64,000 nucleotides of DNA from Neoarius graeffei (taxonomy: Eukaryota > Chordata > Actinopteri > Siluriformes > Ariidae). The notes beneath the pieces are model-generated. The model saw only the letters and a program-made list of their open reading frames with translations, did not search any database and had not been told where the DNA came from. The position numbers and the translations under genes are program-made. The stretch spans positions 19,374,757-19,438,756 of the forward strand of contig NC_083583.1 of NCBI RefSeq assembly GCF_027579695.1, in the 5' to 3' direction. This document shows, piece after piece, positions 1-10,071 of this stretch; position 1 is the first letter of the stretch, and each line of letters opens with the position of its first letter.

Positions 1-504
1 ATACCTTTTGGAATTGTGGCCAAAAAGTTCAACCTTGGTTTCATCAGACCATAACACATTTTCCCACATGCTTTTGGGAGAGTTGATGTATTTTTTTTTT
101 TTTGCAAAATTTAGCCGGGCCTGGATGTTTTTTTTTTTGACCCTACCTCATAGTCCAGACATATGGAGAATACGGGAGAATGTTGTCACATGTAGTACAC
201 AACCAGAACTTGCCAGAAATTCCTGCAGCTCCTTCAGTGTTGCTGTAGGCCTCTTGGCAGCCTCCCTGACCAGTTTTTGTCTTGTCTTTTCATCAATTTT
301 GGAGGGACGTCCAGTTCTCGGTAATGTCACTGTTGTCCCAAATTTTCTCCACTTCTTGATGACGGTCTTCACTGTGCTCCATGGTATATCTAATGCCGTG
401 GAAATGTTTTTGTACCCTTCTCCTGACTGATACCTTTCAACCATGAGCTCCCTTTGCTGCTTTGTAAGCTCTCTGTGAACGCTGGCTTTTGCTGGAGGAT
501 GCAA
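1..504 (-). pseudogene. Tc1-family transposase, N-terminal part, frameshifted
   Basis: Read on the minus strand from 504, the product has the paired-like helix-turn-helix DNA-binding region of Tc1 transposases (ELTKQQRELMVERYQSGEGY, then DIPWSTVKTVIKKWR) and a second HTH with GRPSKIDEKTRQKLVREA. The frame closes at 148. The next part continues in another frame across runs of T at about 66-79 and 128-138, where the catalytic-domain start MWENVLWSDETKVELFG is recognisable; it holds the first D of the DDE triad. The T runs look like the sites of the disabling frameshifts. The rest is off the window. Known family role: cut-and-paste transposition into TA sites. This copy is inferred to be dead. 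Confidence 0.85.
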
Positions 505-815
505 CTGAGTAAATGTCTGAACTTTATTTGGGGTTAATCAGAGTCATTTTAATTGATGGCAGGTGTGAACCCAAAAAGACTGAATGCTGTAATTAAATCC
601 AAAGGTGCTTCAGCAAAGTGTTAATTTAAGGGTGTGCACACTTATGCAACCAGATTATTGTATGTTTTATATTTTTTATGTTTTCCCCCCGAACAGATTT
701 GTTTAGGTCACATTAAAGGTGGGAAAAGTTTTGAAATGATCTATCATGGTCTCATTTTTTTACATCAGAAAAACATCATTTTAACGGGGTGTGTACACTT
801 TTTATATTCACTGTA
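1..815 (-). mobile_element. Tc1-like DNA transposon, right part only (cut by window start)
   Basis: The right end carries a Tc1-type terminal sequence (GTGTACACTTTTTATATT near 791-808) followed by a TA dinucleotide at 814-815, the expected Tc1 target site. The minus-strand coding part starts near 504. About 310 bp of untranslated and subterminal sequence separate it from the end. The left half, with the last two catalytic residues and the left terminus, is outside the window. Confidence 0.85.
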
Positions 816-978
816 CATTTGAGATCTGAATATTGATATGCACCTTTTCTGGATTAACTGCTCACTACTACTGAGCTCTGAGCACAGCCCATAACTACCA
901 ACACAAAGCTAATTGTAAATGTCTCTAACACCGAAGAAGAATAAACCAATCAGTGTGTTCTTGCACTCTCACACACAG

Positions 979-1040
979 AGCGTGATGCATTCGACACCTT
1001 GTTCGATCATGCACCAGACAAGCTGAACGTGGTTAAAAAA
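979..1040 (+). CDS. parva: Alpha-parvin, CH2 domain exon 1 of 5 visible
   Basis: This 62-bp exon has an AG acceptor at 977-978 and a GTACGT donor at 1041. With the first base of a split Glu codon from the previous exon it reads RDAFDTLFDHAPDKLNVVKK, the start of the second calponin-homology (CH2) domain of parvins. Parvins are focal-adhesion adaptors without enzyme activity. Their CH2 domain binds the pseudokinase ILK and paxillin LD motifs, forming the ILK-PINCH-parvin complex that links integrins to actin. Phase (2 nt + 20 codons) agrees with the next exon. The upstream exons (N-terminus, CH1) lie before the window. I prefer alpha- over beta-parvin because of later residues (LEKPKPRPED, KYRNVE); that choice is from memory of the family and less certain than parvin itself. 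Confidence 0.93.
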
Positions 1041-1121
1041 GTACGTATGCTCAATTCATTAGAATTCATAAACAGATGTCATATCTGAAGGCTATTTTAA
1101 ACCACATGGTCTCTCTTGCAG

Positions 1122-1190
1122 ACTCTTTTGACATTTGTGAACAAGCACTTAAACAAGTTGAACCTGGAGGTGTCTGAGCTGGACACACAG
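1122..1190 (+). CDS. parva: Alpha-parvin, CH2 domain exon 2 of 5 visible
   Basis: This 69-bp exon has acceptor TTGCAG ending at 1121 and donor GTAACA at 1191, and is exactly 23 codons. It encodes TLLTFVNKHLNKLNLEVSEL followed by DTQ, the very conserved first helices of the parvin CH2 domain. It follows the preceding exon after an 81-bp intron and joins it in phase 0. The next intron (1191-6651) has been enlarged to 5.5 kb by a LINE and older repeats. Confidence 0.95.
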
Positions 1191-1242
1191 GTAACAGCTG
1201 ACCAAATGCCAACCATCAATGTCAGAGAATATTATACATATA

Positions 1243-1500
1243 TTATATGGACACACGTGTTTTACTGGGAAATACACCACTCGTATTTTTCATACGGGCT
1301 CCATATGGAGAACTAAAACTGTGACATAAATCTCTATATGTCACTCGTGAGGAAATCGATGAATTGTTTTGATAAATTTGCGTACTTTTTGTTTGTGAAT
1401 GTGTCGATATAATAAAAAGAAAATCAGATGCTGGCTTGAAGATATGCAGTGTTGAAAAACTTGCATTTTTCATATGAAATACATCGCGGATCTGAGTGAC
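1243..1500. repeat. Interspersed repeat module B (copy 1)
   Basis: This block matches 37370-37625 (inverted) and 50110-50390 (direct) over about 250 bp. Shared landmarks are ATACACCACTCGTATTTTTC, GATGAATTGTTTTGATA and AAATACATCGCGGA. Its outer parts are weakly inverted (ATACACCACTCGTATT near the left end, GCATTTTTCATATGAAATAC at the right), which suggests a non-autonomous DNA element or part of a larger one. It is followed directly by the hairpin module at 1531. Confidence 0.75.
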
Positions 1501-1530
1501 ATATTTAAATAATATTGGCTGTTGTTGAGT

Positions 1531-1627
1531 GGTATATCAGATATATTCCATTCAGCTAGCATGATACTGAACGAGTCAAAGAGGAGTTCAATATCATGCT
1601 AGCTGAATGGAATATCTCTAATATACC
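1531..1627. repeat. Hairpin repeat module A (copy 1)
   Basis: Imperfect inverted repeat: the left arm starts GGTATATCAGATATATTCCA and the right arm ends GGAATATCTCTAATATACC, about 42 bp each with a ~13-bp loop. Related copies are at 10072-10168 (direct) and 39895-39991 (inverted). The LINE beginning near 1653 is inserted 25 bp beyond it. Confidence 0.8.
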
Positions 1628-1666
1628 ATGAAAAAAGCCAGCCCATATTATTGTTAAGGAGTTAAG

Positions 1667-4600
1667 ATGGCGGCGCGTCAGGACGCAGCGGCTTACAGCT
1701 CTCCTTTCAAGTGCACGTTTTTGTATTTTTTGTGTGTTATAACTGTTTGTTTCGCGTCACCTACGGACTTCAACACAAGATACACCCATATGGATCTGAT
1801 AGACATAGGCATTCGGCAAGAAATGATCATTTCAAACGACTTTCATCGCGCTCACAACATTCCGGAGGAGATAGCGAGAGCACCGGGGTCTCCGTGGATT
1901 GTTATCGGGTCTGGAAGAGGAAGAAGGCGGAGACGTGAGAGGAAGCAAAAACGGGGCTGCAGAGCGGGCCTGCTGAACAAGCTCAGGAAACAGCCACTCA
2001 AACCTCCGCTACCAAGCCTCTATCTTTCCAATGCTAGATCCCTGGTACACAAAACGGACGACTTGGAACTACAGCTTGCTGGTAACCGCTACATTCGTGA
2101 ATGCTGTGCAATCATTATAACGGAGACATGGCTACAACCGCTAATCCCCGACGCTTCGGTGCAGCTAGCAGGCCGCACGCTACACAGATGGGACAGGAAT
2201 AGCGACTCCGGGAAAAACAGAGGAGGGGGGCTCTGTGTTTACGTGAATGAAGGTTGGTGCAACAACAGTACAGTCTTAGACAAGCATTGTTCTCCTGACC
2301 TAGAGTTCATGTCCGTAAGATGCAGACCCTTCTTTCTGCCGAGGGAGCTAGCAGCTGTTATCATCACTGCAGTCTACATACCACCGGACGCTAACGTCAA
2401 AACCGCTCTCTCTCTGCTCGCAAACAACATTAACAACCACCAGCGAGCCTACCCAAACGGCGCGCACATCATTGCAGGAGACTTCAATAAGGCAAACCTC
2501 AAAACGGTGTTGCCTAAATTTTACCAACATGTTAAGTGTGCAACGAGGGGAGTAAATAATCTGGACCATGTTTATTCCAACCTTAAACATGCCTACAGAG
2601 CTATTCCCCTCCCCCACCTCGGTCAGTCTGACCATCTCTCCCTGTTCCTACCCCCCGCATACACCCCTCTCAGCCGGCAATCAAAGCCACAAAGACGGAA
2701 AATTACCACCTGGCCTGACGACGCCCTCCCCCGACTCCAGGACTGCTTTGAACGAACACAGTGGGAAGTTTTCCATCACGAGGACCTGGCCACATACACG
2801 GATGCAGTGCTGGCTTACATCAAGCACTGCATTGACACGGTCACCGTGGTAAAGACCATTCAGGTGTTCCCGAATGAGAAACCATGGATGACCGGCCAGG
2901 TCCGTGCACTCCTACGTGCCCGGGATGCAGCCTTCAGATCCGGCGACCGAGCGCTATACAGTAGGACTCGGGCCGACCTGAAGAAAGGCATCAGCGCAGC
3001 CAAAGCGGACCACAGGAGAAGGATTGAGGAGCAGCTGACAAGCCCCAGGCAGCTGTGGCAGGGCATTCAGGCAATAACAAACTACAGGGGCTGTGCTGTG
3101 TCAGCCGGGGACTCAGATGCGGCACTTGCGGAGGAGCTGAACAGCTTCTTCGCCCGCTTTGAAGCTCAGGCGCAGCACACAGCCAAACCACCCCCCGGAC
3201 CATCTCCCCAGCTGCCACTACAGCTCACACCTCCCCCCAGCACTCCACCCCAACCCCCACTTCAACCGACAGCAATCACTGGCACTCCCCCGCTCATTCT
3301 GAAGGTCGAGCCTGAGGATGTGAGACGGGTGCTCCGGGCCATAAACCCCAGGAAGGCAACTGGCCCAGATGGCGTACCAGGGAAGGTGCTCAAGGCCTGT
3401 GCTGACCAACTTGCACAGGTCTTCACGGACATCTTCAACAGGTCACTGGAACAAGCCATCGTCCCGACCTGTTTGAAGTCTGCCACCATCATCCCGGTCC
3501 CCAAAAAGTCACCCACAGCCAGCCTCAACGACTACCGCCCCGTAGCACTCACCCCCGTCATAACGAAGTGCTTTGAGAAACTGATCTTGCACCACATAAA
3601 AACCTGTCTCCCCCCCACCCTGGACCCCCACCAGTTTGCATACAGGCCTAACAGATCGACTGAGGATGCAATAGCCACTGCTCTCCACTCTGTGCTGAGC
3701 CATCTGGAGAGACAAGGACGCTATGTCAGAATGCTCTTCATCGACTACAGCTCAGCTTTCAACACCATAATACCGGACATCCTGATCCCCAAGCTAACCA
3801 GCCTCGGGCTCCCATCATCCACCTGCTCCTGGATCAAAGACTTTCTAATCAACCGACCACAACAGGTGAAGCTGGGCCGCCACCTTTCATCTGCCCGCAC
3901 CCTCAGCACTGGCTCACCGCAGGGCTGCGTGCTGAGCCCACTCCTGTACTCGCTCTACACATACGACTGCAGTGCAACCCACCCAGAGAACATCATCGTC
4001 AAATTCGCTGACGACACAACAGTGGTGGGGATGATAACAGGGGGGAACGAGGAGGCCTACAGAGATGAGGTCCTGAACCTGGAGAGGTGGTGTGCAACCA
4101 ACAACTTAGCACTGAACATCTCTAAGACAAAGGAACTCATCCTGGACTTCCGGCGGAACAGCGCTACCCCTGCCCCCCTGTATATCAACGGTGAGCGTGT
4201 TGAGCGAGTGCAGACCTTCAAATTCCTGGGTGTCCACATCTCTGCTGATCTCTCCTGGTCAACCAACACGTCAGCCCTGGTCAAGAAGGCCCAGCAGCGG
4301 CTACACTACCTTAGAGTGCTCAAGAGGGAGCAACTGAGCACAAGCCTGCTGGTGACCTTCTACCGCTCCACCATAGAGAGTCTGCTGACCTACGCAGTGT
4401 CAGTGTGGCACTCTAGCTGCACAGTGGCTGACAGGAAGAGGCTGCAGAGGGTGACCAACACTGCACAAAGGATCATCGGCAGCCCTCTGCCTTCCTTAAC
4501 TGACATCTACAACTCTAGATGTCTGAACAGAGCAAAAAACATCATAAGGGACATCACCCACCCTGGCTTCCATCTGTTCAATCTGCTACCCTCTGGCAGG

Positions 4601-4690
4601 CGATACAGGTCCATACCGGCCAGAACAAACAGACTCAGGGACAGCTTCTTTCCTAAAGCAGTCACCATACTCAACTCCAGCCTGCACTGA
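1667..4690 (+). CDS. LINE ORF2-type polyprotein: AP endonuclease + reverse transcriptase
   Basis: The uninterrupted 1007-codon ORF encodes the retrotransposition enzyme. N-terminal ~110 residues: a hydrophobic stretch (FLYFLCVITVCF) and a basic cluster (RGRRRRRERKQKR). Endonuclease about residues 115-325: SNARSL near 120, catalytic ITETWL near 149, GDFNKANL near 271, NNLDHVYSN, and GQSDH near 320, so the E, D and H residues are present. Reverse transcriptase about 555-830: ATGPDGVPGKVLK near 564, NDYRPVALTP, HQFAYRPNRSTEDA, motif A FIDYSSAFNT near 690, motif B TGSPQGCVLSPLLYSLYT, motif C FADDTTVV near 779. The C-terminal region ends FFPKAVTILNSSLH. No separate ORF1 is visible. The ATG at 1667 is the first in the element and fixes the start. 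All catalytic motifs are intact, so this may be a recent, possibly active copy. Clade (CR1/L2/Rex1 group) is by resemblance. Confidence 0.93.
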   Translation: MAARQDAAAYSSPFKCTFLYFLCVITVCFASPTDFNTRYTHMDLIDIGIRQEMIISNDFHRAHNIPEEIARAPGSPWIVIGSGRGRRRRRERKQKRGCRAGLLNKLRKQPLKPPLPSLYLSNARSLVHKTDDLELQLAGNRYIRECCAIIITETWLQPLIPDASVQLAGRTLHRWDRNSDSGKNRGGGLCVYVNEGWCNNSTVLDKHCSPDLEFMSVRCRPFFLPRELAAVIITAVYIPPDANVKTALSLLANNINNHQRAYPNGAHIIAGDFNKANLKTVLPKFYQHVKCATRGVNNLDHVYSNLKHAYRAIPLPHLGQSDHLSLFLPPAYTPLSRQSKPQRRKITTWPDDALPRLQDCFERTQWEVFHHEDLATYTDAVLAYIKHCIDTVTVVKTIQVFPNEKPWMTGQVRALLRARDAAFRSGDRALYSRTRADLKKGISAAKADHRRRIEEQLTSPRQLWQGIQAITNYRGCAVSAGDSDAALAEELNSFFARFEAQAQHTAKPPPGPSPQLPLQLTPPPSTPPQPPLQPTAITGTPPLILKVEPEDVRRVLRAINPRKATGPDGVPGKVLKACADQLAQVFTDIFNRSLEQAIVPTCLKSATIIPVPKKSPTASLNDYRPVALTPVITKCFEKLILHHIKTCLPPTLDPHQFAYRPNRSTEDAIATALHSVLSHLERQGRYVRMLFIDYSSAFNTIIPDILIPKLTSLGLPSSTCSWIKDFLINRPQQVKLGRHLSSARTLSTGSPQGCVLSPLLYSLYTYDCSATHPENIIVKFADDTTVVGMITGGNEEAYRDEVLNLERWCATNNLALNISKTKELILDFRRNSATPAPLYINGERVERVQTFKFLGVHISADLSWSTNTSALVKKAQQRLHYLRVLKREQLSTSLLVTFYRSTIESLLTYAVSVWHSSCTVADRKRLQRVTNTAQRIIGSPLPSLTDIYNSRCLNRAKNIIRDITHPGFHLFNLLPSGRRYRSIPARTNRLRDSFFPKAVTILNSSLH

Positions 4691-4739
4691 GGAACTGGTG
4701 CTTTGAGAACTGGCCTACTTGTGAACTGTTCAAAAGGTA

Positions 4740-5180
<441 letters not shown>

Positions 5181-5514
5181 CACTGTTATTACAATGCCAA
5201 TATACTTGAACTGTAATTATGTTACACATGGTTGCACACCACTGGATGCTGCTACTATCAGCCACTTTACTTGACCTTAAGGTTTTATCTACTGTGCTTT
5301 GTCTTGTGTGTATTCTCCATGCAGGACCTATACAAATGTGTCTGTATATAGTAACTAGTAGTTCAATAGTAGTTTTTGTATTTTGAATATACCTTTTCTT
5401 TTTATTCTATGTGTGTGTGCACTTTATGGAGCAGCTCTGAATTTCATTATACTCTGTGTGATGACAATAAAGGCTTTCTATTCTATTCTATTCTATTCTA
5501 TTCTATTCTATTCT

Positions 5515-6635
5515 ATTATTATTATAATACATACACACTCTCTTCATATCAGCATTCTCGAAGGCCAATACTAGCTTACCTGCAAGTCAGCGCCATTAGC
5601 GCAGCGGTGAAGTTACCTTCCAGCCGGTGTAGCGTTCATCAGTAGTGTTAGCGAATGTTAATAAAGCAGTTAAGCCAATGCTATCGAGAGCAAGTAGCAC
5701 AGGCTAATGACCGAGAAACTAAGATTTCTGTCTCCAGACTCTTCTTCCACACTCGCTTGCTGCAGCATTTTTCACTCAGATTTAAGTATTCATTTCACTG
5801 TGTAATTTACTTCGTTACTTTTAAAATCAACATCGACAGCTCCACACAATGAAGCAAACCTGGCGGCCATGTTTATTTACAAATTGTCACAGTCGCTCAC
5901 TAGTGTAGAAGCTTTACATCTCCGATGTGTCTCTTTTCCAGTTTTTCAATGTCCGTTGGTATGTTTTTCTTTTGTAAATAAGCACGAAGAATATCTAATG
6001 AAGTTTTCATAGGCTTTCGGGTGTTCAACGTGTCTTTCTCTTTCCTGGCAAAGACAGAAATGATTGTGCACATCCGCAGCAGAAAACTTTCTCATTGGAT
6101 ATTTGCATCAGCTCCGCCGTGTGACATCATGTTGTCTTGACAACATGCAATATCATGAACCATATTCAACGCTCATTCTCCATTGGGTAGAGTGACGTAA
6201 TACATGTAGGATAAGCGATATGCGAACAATACTGCATGCTATCAAACCAATTGAATGAAACCCGCTAGAAGGAAATAGAATACATGTTTTTATTCCATGG
6301 AAAAAGTGTCCTGGATGTATAATAATTCCTGATATTTTACGCCGATGACGTCACTCCCAGTGTTTTCCCGCTGACTAGACGCATGTTGTCAAAATAGCAA
6401 ACTGGTTCAAAATTTAAATTCTTTTGAATCACTTGCGTGTTCTTTTCTTTTGTGGATGTGTCCATATAATATAAAGAACATTATATGGTGGTGCGAAGAT
6501 ATGAAGTTTATCTTCTCATGTTGAAAATATTTTCACTTGTTCCCTTCACTCACTCGTGAATATGTTCACCACTCGAAGATAAATTTCATATCTTCATGCA
6601 ACTGTGAAATATCATATATAATTTTTTTTCTCTAT
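5515..6635. repeat. Continuation of the large composite repeat interrupted by the LINE (modules with hairpin-like ends)
   Basis: From the LINE end the sequence CATACACACTCTCTTCATAT matches the reverse complement of about 39840-39875. It then holds one unit of the 92-bp repeat seen at 39.5 kb (about 5565-5660). The stretch 5850-6300 matches 38395-38900 inverted (landmarks AATTGTCACAGTCGCTC, GATAAGCGATATG) and in part 10280-10500. The stretch 6310-6600 matches 51260-51560. The end near 6500-6600 is itself an inverted repeat (GATATGAAGTTTATCTTCT and its near complement at 6576-6596). No coding capacity is recognised. I infer a large non-autonomous DNA transposon or nested group of them. Confidence 0.7.
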
Positions 6636-6651
6636 AATCCTGTTGTAATAG

Positions 6652-6753
6652 TTTGCAGATGGCGTGTACTTGGTTTTGCTGATGGGTCTCCTGGAAGGAT
6701 ATTTTGTTCCTCTCTACAACTTCTTCCTCACCCCTGACAATTTTGACCATAAG
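6652..6753 (+). CDS. parva: Alpha-parvin, CH2 domain exon 3 of 5 visible
   Basis: Exon of 102 bp = 34 codons, acceptor TAATAG ending at 6651, donor GTATTG at 6754. It encodes FADGVYLVLLMGLLEGYFVP then LYNFFLTPDNFDHK, the core of the parvin CH2 domain with the invariant DGVYL and LLMGLLE segments. It joins the previous exon (…ELDTQ) in phase 0 and the next (VHNV…) in phase 0. No frame disruption. Confidence 0.95.
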
Positions 6754-7947
6754 GTATTGCTATTAATTCTGTTTATTACACCAATCTGTCTGATCATGCA
6801 GTGTGCCTGAAGTGCAAACAGCTATACAGCCATTTAAAGATAATTTTCCTGGCACAAAAAAGCTTGCTAAAGTGCATTATAGGTTAAACTAACCGTATAT
6901 TCCAAGAGGGTATAAACCTTCACTATTAGGACGTATTTTTGGTTTATCAGTTATTAAAATTTAATGCAGGTTTGGCTCCTGAGTAGCATAACAGAAAATC
7001 ATTCATCATATCACCCGGAGATTGCAAGATCAATTCCTTACGATGCCACAGCTATTCATGGCCAGGGGTCCAAGAGAGCATAATTGGCGCTTAGTAACTA
7101 ATCCCCTGTCAATCAGTGTGTTATTAGTGAAATTGCATTGGTGAGTAGAATGTATCTCAAATGTACTGTAGGCAGATAGTGTTTTACGATGAGTGTATTA
7201 CCTGTCCTGTGATGCCGTACGAACAGCTGACTGTATGGTACAGTAAAGATGCTGTGTGTGGCTTTATGTTAGTCCTCACTATCCCTGATTTGTAGTGGTC
7301 ATGTGATAGGGGAGCGCTAGCTTGTGGATGGGAATGAACAATTTGGTAGAATAAACAGTCATCACTCTCTTTGTTTGAAGCCGTCGTTAATCATACAAAC
7401 CATGTCAAAGCGAGGAAGGAAAAAAAGTTTTTCCTTAAACAGCAAGGAAACAAACCAAAAAAGAAATGGAAAAAAACATGGATGTTTTAGCAATTATAAT
7501 ACTACGCTCAGTAAGCCAATGGCAGGTGTTATTTTTTAGAGATCAAGAAAATTAACTGTGCGATAGGATCTTACATGTTTTTATCCCCCGCTGGCCGAAA
7601 AAAAGCATAAAATCTATTTATGCTTATTCATATGAAGTAAAATTGATTTTACGGTCAATTTAATACTGAACTAAAACCTTTGGACCATACTATATTTCAT
7701 AATTCTTTCAGCGTTGTTGAAATGTATGGTATAACACTGTGAACTGGACTGAATGAATGTAGACTCAGAGACTTTCTATGACTTTCTATGACTGAAAGTG
7801 TTCCATATTCAACAGGGTATGTATGAATCCAAGGACACACGTCCTCTGGAAGAAGCTGATGACTAGATGTACTTACAATATGGTTGAAAATTATTTATGC
7901 TCTTAATTTCTCATAAGATGGTCAAGGTTTGTAATTTTGTATTGTAG
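6754..7947. other. parva intron, no element recognised
   Basis: About 1.2 kb of AT-rich intronic sequence between two coding exons. I see no terminal repeats or SINE pieces, and no supported ORF. It ends in a good 3' splice site (GTATTGTAG at 7939-7947). Confidence 0.6.
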
Positions 7948-8020
7948 GTGCACAACGTTTCATTTTCCTTTGAACTGATGCAAGATGGCGGTTTGGAGAA
8001 GCCAAAGCCAAGGCCTGAAG
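7948..8020 (+). CDS. parva: Alpha-parvin, CH2 domain exon 4 of 5 visible
   Basis: The 73-bp exon (24 codons + 1 nt) has acceptor TTGTAG ending at 7947 and donor GTTGGT at 8021. It encodes VHNVSFSFELMQDGGLEKPK followed by PRPE, with the final G starting an Asp codon completed in the last exon (PRPE-D-IVN). The LEKPKPRPED stretch is, as I recall it, characteristic of alpha-parvin (beta has KPKARPED). The following intron is 9.7 kb and loaded with transposons. Confidence 0.95.
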
Positions 8021-8318
8021 GTTGGTGTTAATGTTTTCTTACCGCTATTTACATCAGTTGTAAAGTCATCAAGCAAAATACATATCTGAATACTAGTGTT
8101 GTAGTACTTGAGATCGGTCTTGGTCTCGAGACCACTTTGCTAAGGTCTCGGTTTCATCTCGGAATATAGATAGTTTTCACATGACGTCACAGAGTCGGGG
8201 ATTCCCTAGTGGCGGCCATCTTGCGGGTCAAGCTTACCGTACGGGTGACTGAGCACACATTGTAACGCGTGAGGACAAAGTCTTCAAAAGAACCCAAGCA
8301 GGCTATTTAAAGCTAGCA

Positions 8319-8532
8319 ATGGTGCACACCTGTTGTATTCACGGCTGTCGTAATAGGTCAGATGATGAAGTCAAGCGGAGCTTTTATGGAATTCCCACTG
8401 TACGGGAGCATGAAGGCGAGCAAACAAAGAAACTCAGCATACAAAGGAGAAATCTATGGCTTGCGAGAATCAACCGCAAGGATTATCAGCCTTCCAAACA
8501 CAGCAAAGTCTGCTCCGATCATTTTATAAGTG
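8319..8532 (+). CDS. THAP zinc-finger exon of transposon
   Basis: Starts ATG at 8319, giving MVHTCCIHGCRNRSDDEVKR with the first zinc ligands at Cys5/6 and Cys10. It continues with FYGIP (residues 22-26), NLWLARINR including Trp47, then VCSDHF with Cys65 and His68. This is the C2CH pattern and spacing of a THAP DNA-binding domain. A splice donor GTAAGT at 8533 follows right after the domain, so the ORF past it (to a TAA near 8547) is probably intron. THAP domains occur in P, Kolobok and ISL2EU-type transposases and in host genes derived from them; here the flanking inverted repeats favour a transposon origin. No downstream exon is visible, so the gene is incomplete. Confidence 0.8.
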
Positions 8533-8780
8533 GTAAGTTGTTTAAATAAACAATCAATTGTGTTTAAGTTTGTTTTTGGAAACCAAAACATCATGTGAAC
8601 AATATCTGGAGAATGCCTAACTGGAACCTCTGAGTGTACGTTTACATTGTAATGTACACTTAATATCGCTCGTTTGTCACGTTTCTATTTGAAACTTGTC
8701 ACTTCACTCACGCAAGAGTCATTTTTGAAAAACATTTGAGGTCTATTCTTTATGATTTGATTTGTGTTTGGGATGCAAAC

Positions 8781-9216
8781 AGCACGCTTTTTGGCGGATG
8801 CCGCCTGAATCGCGCAGATCCGATTTTTTTTTAGGGGGGGCTTTGGAGTGTCTGATTATAATTTCAAAGTAAATTCTGTATTAAAATTACTAAATAAGCA
8901 AATCAGTTACAGTCCATGAAACAGGAAGTATAAGGATGAGGAAAAAACAGTTTAAATCGCAAAGCTGCGCACATTTGTGCAGCCCGAGCAGTGTGCAGGA
9001 CTGCGCAAATGTGTGCAGCTTTGCGATTTAAACTGTTTTTTTCTCATCCTTATACTTCCTGTTTCATGGACTGTTACGGATTTGCTTATTTAGTAATTTT
9101 AATACAGAATTTATTTTGAAATTATAGTCAGACACTCCAATGCCCCCCCTAAAAAAAAAAATCGGATCTGCGCGATTCAGCCGTGAAAAAGGCGGCATCC
9201 GACAAAAGGCGCGCTG
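8781..9216. repeat. Near-perfect palindrome, ~215-bp arms
   Basis: The left arm (from AGCACGCTTTTTGGCGGATG; CGCGCAGATCCGA at about 8810) is the near complement of the right arm (TCGGATCTGCGCG at about 9162, GGCGGCATCCGAC, then GCGCGCTG to 9216). The centre is near 8990, between CGCAAAGCTGCGCACATTTG and CAAATGTGTGCAGCTTTGCG. A long fold-back structure with a very short loop. Probably an independent fold-back MITE nested in the THAP element. No coding capacity. Confidence 0.88.
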
Positions 9217-9271
9217 TGAATATATAAAGTTGTATATATCAGACAGCCTTTAAAGTTTGATGAAGTCAGTT

Positions 9272-9457
9272 TCAGGCTTTGGAGCAGGCTTTGGCAGTTT
9301 CAGGCTTTGGCAGCCCTGCATAGTCACTTGAAAATGCATCTTTGTCCACTTCGTAGGGGTCAATTCCCCCAATCAAGGCCAGTTTGGCTGCATACCGTTG
9401 TCGTGAGATGTCGTCTAATGTATCTATATACTTCTGTTTGCTTGATTTTACCGACAT
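9272..9457 (-). pseudogene. Fragment of ISL2EU-type second protein (N-terminal)
   Basis: The minus-strand frame reads SVKSSKQKYIDTLDDISRQR then YAAKLALIGGIDPYEVDKDA. The pattern YxxKLxxIGGxDPY matches, by eye, the N-terminus of the YqaJ-nuclease-like proteins coded next to THAP proteins in ISL2EU transposons, and a related sequence (YKEKIDMCGFDP) is in the 25.1-kb element. The C-terminal nuclease domain is absent, consistent with an internal deletion. Family naming is from memory. Confidence 0.5.
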
Positions 9458-10071
9458 TGATCTTTATTTTCGAAAACTGACTATATAACTTCATAAATTC
9501 GTCCGAGATAACGTAGCCGGTAATGGCGATGGTCCGTTTTGTTTGCCCCACAAGATGGCGGCTGGAGGGCATTCCCCGGAATGCCGTGACGTCAGTGAAA
9601 ACTATCTATCGAGAACTCTGGATTTTATTTCAAGACCAGAACTGTGGAGATTTCACTAAATTGCCTCTACATTGTGTAATTTATTTGGTAACATCGTTAC
9701 TCTAATTGGATGTAAATTTGTTGCTTCAAACACAACCAGTAATGTGACTCATTGATAATTAGAAAATTTTTTCTTTCTGTTAACGGCTGTCACCCCTCCC
9801 CCACCCCCTTCACACCCACTAATCTAGTCTTGACTCAATCTTGCCCTACCTTGGTCTCAACCCCTCAAAGTTTTGGTCTTGTCTCTGTCTCGACACACTT
9901 TGCTCTTGGTCATGACTTGGTCTCGATTTAGGTGATCTTGACTACAACACTACCAGATACTGTGACTGGTTTTAGAAGTCTGAATATGCAGTAAAATGTT
10001 AAGCCATGTTGCCTGGCAACACCCGACTACAGTTTATGGTAATAATTAAATAATATCGGCTGGCGTTGAGT

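Larger units (their letters stand above)
8164..9610. mobile_element. ISL2EU/Harbinger-like element with THAP exon (internally deleted)
   Basis: The terminal inverted repeats are about 70 bp and easy to see. The left runs ATAGATAGTTTTCACATGAC, GTCAC, then GGCGGCCATCTTG. The right end is the near complement (CAAGATGGCGGC, then GTGACGTCAGTGAAAACTAT ending near 9610). Inside are a THAP-domain ORF on + and, on the other strand, a fragment resembling the N-terminus of the second protein of fish ISL2EU elements. Between them sits a 436-bp palindrome. Superfamily is inferred from the THAP plus partner protein. Confidence 0.65.
8094..9953. mobile_element. hAT-like MITE, interrupted by an ISL2EU-like element
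   Basis: The ends are inverted: TAGTGTTGTAGTACTTGAGA at 8094 and TCTTGACTACAACACTA ending at 9953. The right part is rich in TTGGTCTCGA-like motifs that mirror the left part. The flanks (CTGAATAC left, CCAGATAC right) could be a decayed 8-bp target duplication, 5 of 8 matching. Related termini bound the element at 10487-10988. Only about 70 bp of the left half remains before the inserted element starts near 8164. Confidence 0.65.

Noticed and set aside
8..430. 140-codon plus-strand ORF at the window start
   Set aside because: It is antisense to the Tc1 transposase, which has clear HTH and catalytic motifs.
1116..1316. 66-codon ORF taken as a small gene
   Set aside because: Only its first part (1122-1190) is coding; it is a parvin exon followed by intron read-through.
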